Shown here piece by piece: positions 58,916-64,000 of a stretch of 64,000 nucleotides of DNA. Both the position numbers and the translations under genes were made by a program. Location of the stretch: the NCBI GenBank assembly GCA_020346605.1, contig CP070784.1:306092-370091 (forward strand). The letters are read 5' to 3'. A model generated the notes under the pieces. It made no database searches, had not been told where the DNA came from, and worked only from the letters and a program-made list of their open reading frames with translations. Within the stretch, counting starts at the first letter, position 1. The number at the start of each line of letters is the position of its first letter. Origin of the DNA: Candidatus Bathyarchaeota archaeon. GTDB lineage: Archaea; Thermoproteota; Bathyarchaeia; TCS64.

Positions 58916-60112
58916 TCAGCCCCCCACCAGCCTGGGTTCGCTCAGCGCTACCGGTACTTCCCCCTCGAAGTAGACCCGCGGTATCAGCGGGTTCAGCGCC
59001 ACGCAGAAGCTGTAGACCATGATCCCCGCCGTCTCCGCCCCCCTCTCCAGGCTGTTCTCTCCATCGCGGGACACCAGCTCAACGACGTCCCCCACGTCGA
59101 CGTCCAGCCCGTCCACGTCCACGACGTGGTGGTTCACGGAGACGGTGCCCAGCACTGGCCTCACCTCGCCCCCGACCCGGACCACCCCCTTTTTCGTCAG
59201 CCCCCTGGGGAAGCCGTCCGAGTAGCCGGCGTGCACCGTGCCCACCATCATCCTCCTTGGCGCGACGAACCTCCTGCTGTAGGTCACCGCCTCCCCCTTC
59301 TCCACCCACTTCAGGTGCTCCAACCTCGCCCTGAACGAAAGCACCGGCCTCAGCTCCAGACCGATCTCGCGGTCCTCGGGCTCGGGGTAGATCCCCATCA
59401 GCATGATCCCGGGCCTCACGGCGTCCAGGAAGCTCTCCGGGAAGTGGAAGACGGCGTTACTGCTCGCCATGCTCTTGGACGGGACCTCGATACCGCGCCC
59501 CCTGAGCTCCTCGTCGAGGGCCAGTATCCTCGACAGCTGCACCTCGTCGGACTCCCGGCTCTCCGTGAAAGTCGAGAACATCCCCACCACCGTCAACCTT
59601 GGGAGCGAGGAGACATACTCGATCAGGTCCGCGGCCTCCCCGTGCCTCACCCCGACGCGGTTCAGCCCCGTGTCCACCTTAACGAAGACCTCGACCTCTC
59701 TCCCGTGCCTTACGGCGGCATCGCTCAGCCCCTCGGCGGTCTCCCTCCTGAACACCGTCTGGACGATGTCGTTCACGACGACGAAGTCGAACTGCTCCCC
59801 CGAGAACAGGGGGTCCATGTTTATCACTCCACAGTCCAACCCCGCCTCCCTGATCTGCATCGCCTCCCAGAGCTTCGCGACCAGAACCCTCCCCACCCCC
59901 CTCCTCATCAGATACGCCACCACCGGCACGAGCCCGTGGCCGTAGGCGTTCGCCTTCACGCAGGGGATCACCTCGACCCCCGCTCTGCCCCTGATCTGCT
60001 CCAGGTTGAACCCGAGGCGGTCCAGGTCGATCTCGTACCAGGAGGCGAAACCCTTCACCCGCTCCCCTATCTCCTTGTGGGAGGGCTGGGAGCGGAAGTA
60101 AGCCTCAGACAT
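58916..60112 (-). CDS. alr: Alanine racemase
   Basis: This PLP-dependent fold type III enzyme interconverts L- and D-alanine. The 398-residue protein has PCVKANAYGHGLVPVV with the Schiff-base lysine, FVKVDTGLNRVGVR, ASSNAVFHFPESFLDAVRPGIMLMGIYP-type sequences, and VHAGYSDGFPRGL with the catalytic tyrosine. D-alanine supply is unusual for archaea, which lack murein; it may serve a surface polymer or other D-amino acid use. An M55 D-aminopeptidase is encoded at 2.9 kb. It is transcribed alone. Confidence 0.92.
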   Translation of the reverse strand: MSEAYFRSQPSHKEIGERVKGFASWYEIDLDRLGFNLEQIRGRAGVEVIPCVKANAYGHGLVPVVAYLMRRGVGRVLVAKLWEAMQIREAGLDCGVINMDPLFSGEQFDFVVVNDIVQTVFRRETAEGLSDAAVRHGREVEVFVKVDTGLNRVGVRHGEAADLIEYVSSLPRLTVVGMFSTFTESRESDEVQLSRILALDEELRGRGIEVPSKSMASSNAVFHFPESFLDAVRPGIMLMGIYPEPEDREIGLELRPVLSFRARLEHLKWVEKGEAVTYSRRFVAPRRMMVGTVHAGYSDGFPRGLTKKGVVRVGGEVRPVLGTVSVNHHVVDVDGLDVDVGDVVELVSRDGENSLERGAETAGIMVYSFCVALNPLIPRVYFEGEVPVALSEPRLVGG

Positions 60113-60172
60113 GAATATCGTCGTATACCTAGCTCCAAAGCCGTTAAAAGGGTAGGCCCGATCCTGCGCGGG

Positions 60173-61294
60173 CTAGAGCAGGAAGTCCGGCGGAAGGCTC
60201 ATTTTCCTGATGATCGTACCGGTGAGCGCCTCGATGCGCGCGAGCTCCTCGCTCTGCTCCGGGGTGACGAAGGTGACGGCGGTCCCCGACTTGCCTGCCC
60301 GGGCCGTCCTCCCTATCCTATGGAAGTACATGAAGGGGTCGTCCGGGATGTCGTAGTTTATTATGAAGGGCACATCAACGATGTCCAGCCCCCTGGCTGC
60401 CACCTCCGTCGCCACCAACAGCCTCAGCCTCAGCTCCCTGAACGCCTCCAGCACCCCCTCCCTCCGGGCCTGGCTCAGCTGGCCGTGGATCGCCTCGGCG
60501 TCGAAGCCCGCTCTCTTCAGCCGGCCCGTCAGCCAGTCCACGGTGGTCCTCCTCCTGCAGAAGATCAGCGCCCTGTCGATCTGCATCCGGTCTATCAGCC
60601 TCTGCAGCATCTCCAGCTTCTCAAAGTCGGCGACCATCATGTACCTCTGGTCGATGGTCTCGACGGCGATCTCGTCCCTGCTGACGATGATCATCTCGGC
60701 GTCCGGGATGTACCGTCGGGAGAGCCTGCGCGTCCTGTCGTCGATGGTCGCGGACCAAAGGCTTATCTGCTTCTCCCTCGGCGTGCGCCGTAGTATCCAC
60801 TCGATGTCGTCGATGAACCCCATGTCCAGCATCCTGTCGGCCTCATCCAGAACCATCGCCTTCAGCCCGTCGAAGCGGAGGGTCCCCCTCCTCATGTGGT
60901 CGATGATCCGACCCGGTGTGCCGACCACGATGTGGACCCCCCTCCTAAGCTCCTGGATCTGCCCTTCGATGGACACCCCACCGTAGACCGTTAGCACCCG
61001 GAGGGGCGTGTGCCTTCCGTAGCTCGCCAGGTCCTCCGAGATCTGGACGGCCAGCTCACGGGTCGGCGCCAGGACGAACCCCTGGACTCCCTTCACGTCC
61101 CAGTCCAGCCCCTGGATCATGGGCACCCCGAACGCCGCTGTCTTCCCGGTCCCCGTCTTCGCCTGCCCGATGACGTTCCCCCCCTCCAGCATGCGGGGGA
61201 TGGCCTGCTCCTGGATGGGGAACATCTCATCGAACCCCCGATCGGCGAGCCCCTTCTTCAACTCGGGGCTTATGGGCAACTCTTCGAATTTCAA
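60173..61294 (-). CDS. DEAD-box RNA helicase
   Basis: The 373-residue protein is a minimal two-domain DEAD-box helicase: Q motif (FPIQEQAIPRML), motif I AKTGTGKTAA, Ia APTRELAVQ, Ib GTPGRIID, II DEADRML, III SAT, IV LIFCRRRTT, V ATEVAARGLDI and VI HRIGRTARAGK. There is no extra C-terminal RNA-binding domain. It probably acts in RNA folding or ribosome assembly. Confidence 0.93.
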   Translation of the reverse strand: MKFEELPISPELKKGLADRGFDEMFPIQEQAIPRMLEGGNVIGQAKTGTGKTAAFGVPMIQGLDWDVKGVQGFVLAPTRELAVQISEDLASYGRHTPLRVLTVYGGVSIEGQIQELRRGVHIVVGTPGRIIDHMRRGTLRFDGLKAMVLDEADRMLDMGFIDDIEWILRRTPREKQISLWSATIDDRTRRLSRRYIPDAEMIIVSRDEIAVETIDQRYMMVADFEKLEMLQRLIDRMQIDRALIFCRRRTTVDWLTGRLKRAGFDAEAIHGQLSQARREGVLEAFRELRLRLLVATEVAARGLDIVDVPFIINYDIPDDPFMYFHRIGRTARAGKSGTAVTFVTPEQSEELARIEALTGTIIRKMSLPPDFLL

Positions 61295-61736
61295 TTCACT
61301 TCACACGCTCGGGATCAGGCCGTCCACCGGCCAAGTTCGCAAGACAACTAGGAGAGGTCCTAATAAAGAGTTCTGAAAGGGAAACACGACCAAAACAACA
61401 AATGCGAGATCCGAGGACAGCATCAGCCGCGCGCCACGAGACCGAGGGGCACACCTCGAGATCCCTGACTCGTGGGGAAATGACGATGAGACTAAAGAAG
61501 ACGAGGATCTGGGGGAGGCCACAGTTTTTTCACTGACGAGTCCATGTAAGAGCCCCCAGAAAGGGTCTCAGGGCTCATCGGAGACGCCCTGACGATGATA
61601 CTGCGCTTTCTAGAGAGTCTACTGTGTTGGACCCCGAGATAACGCTGCACTGGAAGGATTGGTTAGAGGCGCATGGAAGCGCCTCAGGTCTATGGAGTTT
61701 ATAAAAAAAGTCAGGTAGTTTCGCAGTGCAGGGGGG
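61295..61736. other. Intergenic gap, no gene recognised
   Basis: About 440 bp between two leftward genes. The part next to 61295 probably contains the helicase promoter. Between 61530 and 61710 there are GC-rich complementary segments (for example around agcccccag and ctcagggct), but I cannot assign a structured RNA. A run of seven A residues follows ttta at about 61702. Confidence 0.4.
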
Positions 61737-63140
61737 CTACCCCTTCTTGGGGTAGTCGAACTTCTTACAGGTCTCCTCGATGGTCTCCTCTAGCAGCTTC
61801 AGCCCCTCGTCCACCTGCTCCCTGGTGATGATCAGGTACGGCATCATCCTCAGTATCCCGGTGCCAGGGCTGGAGCCGAAGATCAGCCCCTTCTCCTTCG
61901 CCTTATCCGAAAGATAGACCATCGGGTTCTGCTCGGGATCCCTCGCCTGCTCCGGCGTGAGCCCCTCGGGCTGGAACTTCTCCTTCGTCTCGGGGTTCGC
62001 CACCAGCTCGATCCCCATGAACAGGCCGAGCCCCCGCACGTCGCCGATCACCGGCAGCCGCTCATGCATCCCCCTGAGCTCGTCCATCATGTAGGCCCCC
62101 ATCTCAGCCGCCCTGTCGGCCAGCTTCTCCTTGTAGTAGAAGTCGATGACTGCCATGCTCGTGGCGCAGGCCAGGGCGTGGCCGCTATAGGTGTAGCTGT
62201 GGGGGAAGCTGTTCTCGTCGAAGTGGTCCGCGATCTTCTTGTTGACGATGGTGGCACCAAGGGGGACGTACCCCGCCGTGATGCCCTTGGCGTAGGTCTC
62301 GATGTCCGGGACCATGCCCCAGTGCTCGCAGGCGAACATCTTTCCAGTCCGGGCGAAGCCTGTCATAACCTCGTCGAAGATCATGACCACCCCGGTCTCG
62401 TCGCAGATCTTCCTCACCTTCTGCCAGTAACCGTCGGGGGGCACCACCTGCCCCGCCCAGCTGCAGATGGGCTCCGCCATGAACGCAGCCACGGTGTTAG
62501 GGCCCTCCTTCTCGATGGTGTACTTGACATAGTCGGCGCAAAGCAGGTCGCACTCTGGATAGGTCTTCTTGAAAGGGCACCTGTAGCAGTAGGGGCTGGG
62601 CACGTGTTTGAACTCCTCGAAGATGCTGAGCCCCTTCGCCTGCCTGTTCCTGCTGCTGCCGCCCACGCTCACCATCGCGTAGGTGGAGCCGTGGTAGGCG
62701 TCCCAGTAGCTCACGATCTTGGAGGCCCCCCTGTAGAGCTGAGCCAGCTTGATCGCGACCTCGTTCGCCTCGGTGCCGCTGTTCCCGAAGAATGTCTTAC
62801 AGAGGTCGCCAGGCGTGATCTGGGCGAGCCTCTTCGCCAGCTGGATTTGGGGGACATTGAAGTAGCTGGGCGATGCATAGGCCATCTCGTCCATCTGCTT
62901 CTTCGCCGCCTCGATGACCTCCCGATTGTTGAGGCCGATGTGGACGTTGTAGAGCTGGGAGATGAGGTCAAGGTACTTCTTCCCGGACGCGTCCCAGAAG
63001 TAGACACCCTCGCCACCCGTCAGGATAAGCGGCTTGTAGCCTGGTCTGGGCTCCCACCTCCTGATGATGTAAGCCTTGGCGTCGTCGTAGAACCTTTTCA
63101 CTTCATCCTCCGTGTAGAACTTTCGACTCACGGAAAACAC
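61737..63140 (-). CDS. Class III aminotransferase
   Basis: This is a fold type I, PLP-dependent omega-amino-acid or acetylornithine-type aminotransferase. The 467-residue protein has GGEGVYFWDASGKKYLDLIS, FFGNSGTEANEVAIK, SYWDAYHGSTYA (PLP-stacking), IFDEVMTGFARTG and YAKGITAGYVPLGA with the Schiff-base lysine. A cysteine-containing insert (CYRCPFKKTYPECDLLC) is typical of a subgroup active on gamma-aminobutyrate, beta-alanine or ornithine; the substrate cannot be fixed. Transcription is leftward. Confidence 0.92.
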   Translation of the reverse strand: MFSVSRKFYTEDEVKRFYDDAKAYIIRRWEPRPGYKPLILTGGEGVYFWDASGKKYLDLISQLYNVHIGLNNREVIEAAKKQMDEMAYASPSYFNVPQIQLAKRLAQITPGDLCKTFFGNSGTEANEVAIKLAQLYRGASKIVSYWDAYHGSTYAMVSVGGSSRNRQAKGLSIFEEFKHVPSPYCYRCPFKKTYPECDLLCADYVKYTIEKEGPNTVAAFMAEPICSWAGQVVPPDGYWQKVRKICDETGVVMIFDEVMTGFARTGKMFACEHWGMVPDIETYAKGITAGYVPLGATIVNKKIADHFDENSFPHSYTYSGHALACATSMAVIDFYYKEKLADRAAEMGAYMMDELRGMHERLPVIGDVRGLGLFMGIELVANPETKEKFQPEGLTPEQARDPEQNPMVYLSDKAKEKGLIFGSSPGTGILRMMPYLIITREQVDEGLKLLEETIEETCKKFDYPKKG

Positions 63141-63419
63141 CTGAATTATTACTGCCGATACCGTCTAAATGGTTTTCCACCGTGGAGAGCAAGACGAGTT
63201 CTGATAATCCCTTGATTCCACTTTCCCTGTTATGATGGCATCTTCTCCGGGCCAGGCAGTAGTTCTCCACCACCAAGGCTTCTCCGTCCACTGCAGTGAG
63301 GACCTAGGCCCTCAATGAAGGATCTCCGGTTCGCCTCGCAAGCCAGTTAGACGGAGCCGAACTGCACGTGTAACTTAGATTGTCGCTGTCTTCAGCTTAT
63401 TGGTGTGTTATGAGGTGGG
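63141..63419. other. Intergenic gap, no gene recognised
   Basis: Between the aminotransferase and the amidohydrolase there are about 280 bp. A minus-strand reading of 63200-63300 (VDGEALVVENYCLARRRC) looks partly coding but belongs to no family I can name. No promoter for the aminotransferase stands out clearly. Confidence 0.3.
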
Positions 63420-64000
63420 TCATCGCCTGTCCACCTCCACCTTCCCCTCCTTGACGACCAGCTTGATTCTGTCTAGGTCCTGGAACACTTTGATGTCCTT
63501 CAGCGGGTTCCCTGAGACAGCGATCAGATCTGCGATCTTCCCAACCTCGAAGGTCCCCAAGTCTTCGAGCCTCCCCAACGCGTCCGCGGCGTTCTTCGTC
63601 GCTAGCAGCAGAGCATCACTCGGCGTCATCTCCAGCTTCTCGACGTAGAGCTGTAGCTCCCAGGCGTTGCTGCCCGGAGGAAAAACGTGACCGCAGTCGG
63701 TACCCATCGCCATCTTGACCCCGGCCTCAAGGGCCCTCCTCTGGCTCTCAAGGTGCCGCTCATCGAAGGGTCTGCCACCGAGCTTCTTGGGTAGATACTG
63801 GGAGGGGAGCCCCAGGAACTCGGTGCGGTAATAAGAGGGCGCGAGAGTGGGGATTGTGTATAGCCCCTTTTTCAGTATTACCTCGATGATGTCATCATCC
63901 AGTTCTGAAGCGTGCTCGATTGTGTCGATACCAGCTTCAGCCGCGTTGGAGCAGCCGATCCTCCCCTCGGAGTGGGAGGCCACCTTCAGACCGAAGTTGT
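63420..64000 (-). CDS. Amidohydrolase family protein (partial, cut by the window edge)
   Basis: The C-terminal part of a metal-dependent amidohydrolase is present, resembling imidazolonepropionase or prolidase-type enzymes. VASHSEGRIG and TIEHASEL provide metal-binding histidines, AMGTDCGHVFPPGSN the catalytic aspartate, and ADLIAVSGNPLKDIKVF the terminal beta-sandwich. The frame continues without a stop to position 64000, so the N-terminal part lies outside this window. The substrate is unknown. Confidence 0.85.
   Translation of the reverse strand, partial: NFGLKVASHSEGRIGCSNAAEAGIDTIEHASELDDDIIEVILKKGLYTIPTLAPSYYRTEFLGLPSQYLPKKLGGRPFDERHLESQRRALEAGVKMAMGTDCGHVFPPGSNAWELQLYVEKLEMTPSDALLLATKNAADALGRLEDLGTFEVGKIADLIAVSGNPLKDIKVFQDLDRIKLVVKEGKVEVDRR

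Noticed and set aside
59126..60793. 555-codon plus-strand frame opposite alanine racemase and the helicase
   Set aside because: It is a shadow frame created by high GC; it spans two well-supported genes on the other strand and encodes His/Pro/Arg-rich low-complexity sequence.
61530..61710. Hammerhead ribozyme or box C/D RNA near ctgacgagtc
   Set aside because: The ctgacgag motif lacks the paired stems and the second conserved core expected of a hammerhead, and no matching C and D boxes are present.

Overview
This window comes from an archaeal chromosome. It carries both subunits of the archaeal replicative polymerase PolD (DP2 at 12.3-15.7 kb, DP1 at 23.0-24.5 kb), an RPA-type and a single-OB-fold ssDNA-binding protein, Alba, Sec61-beta, Elf1, geranylgeranylglyceryl phosphate synthase (archaeal ether lipids), archaeal TruD, translin, DUF99 and a class III (type IV pilin) signal peptide. 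Many genes begin about 25-35 bp below a TATA-like box with no leader, and TTG/GTG starts are common. PolD rules out classical Crenarchaeota. PolD together with Elf1, a crenarchaeal-type SSB and a GC-rich core fits a deep TACK lineage; I favour a Bathyarchaeia-like organism, as an inference only.

Layout. 0-2.3 kb: a tightly coupled three-gene membrane operon including a DUF6754-like protein. 2.5-2.9 kb: decayed DNA. 2.9-7.8 kb: M55 D-aminopeptidase, F420-type LLM oxidoreductase, M28 peptidase and a radical SAM protein. 7.9-9.4 kb: a metallophosphoesterase divergent from a SWIM-zinc protein (Sws1-like), then a 38-residue membrane peptide. 9.4-17.9 kb: the information-processing block (RPA, Alba, Sec61-beta, SSB, DP2, a zinc-ribbon protein, GGGP synthase, Elf1, NadE). 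17.9-20.0 kb: an AT-rich gap packed with TGTGATATCACA palindromes next to a membrane-anchored winged-helix protein. 20.0-22.5 kb: two alpha/beta hydrolases in an island edged by CG tracts. 22.6-29.5 kb: cupin, DP1, DUF99, an RHH protein with its operator, wHTH, MBL hydrolase, MFS transporter, endonuclease V. 29.6-39.4 kb: CysRS, translin, threonine dehydratase, nitroreductase, peroxiredoxin, dihydrolipoamide-dehydrogenase-like enzyme, a PyrI-PyrE fusion, an SPFH protein and a pilin. 39.6-50.9 kb: ABC exporter, Kelch and SBBP surface proteins sharing an IPGFP C-terminal tail, SagB-type nitroreductase, ICMT-like methyltransferase, and a ferredoxin plus Cys-rich partner operon. 51-58.8 kb: core genes (TruD, MsrA, SOUL, TspO-like) between two mosaic accessory patches, the second ending at an intron-containing tRNA-Met. 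58.9-64 kb: alanine racemase, DEAD-box helicase, class III aminotransferase and a partial amidohydrolase.

Most unusual features. (1) Three accessory patches (20.0-22.6, 51.0-51.7, 56.2-58.6 kb) hold all ten perfect CG-alternating tracts of 8 bp or more that I could find. Several tracts sit exactly where a recognisable gene or tRNA fragment begins or ends (amidohydrolase C-terminus, Kelch blade, GNAT fragment, tRNA 3' ends), so the patches look like short captured fragments joined at CG tracts. (2) The TGTGATATCACA array beside a transmembrane winged-helix protein could be a DNA-membrane tether or a dense operator. (3) The tRNA-Met(CAT) appears to have an intron of about 32 nt in its variable loop, and its 3' end is repeated exactly 2.4 kb away and in decayed form elsewhere. 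(4) PyrI is fused to PyrE. These are readings of the raw sequence by eye; no database search was run.
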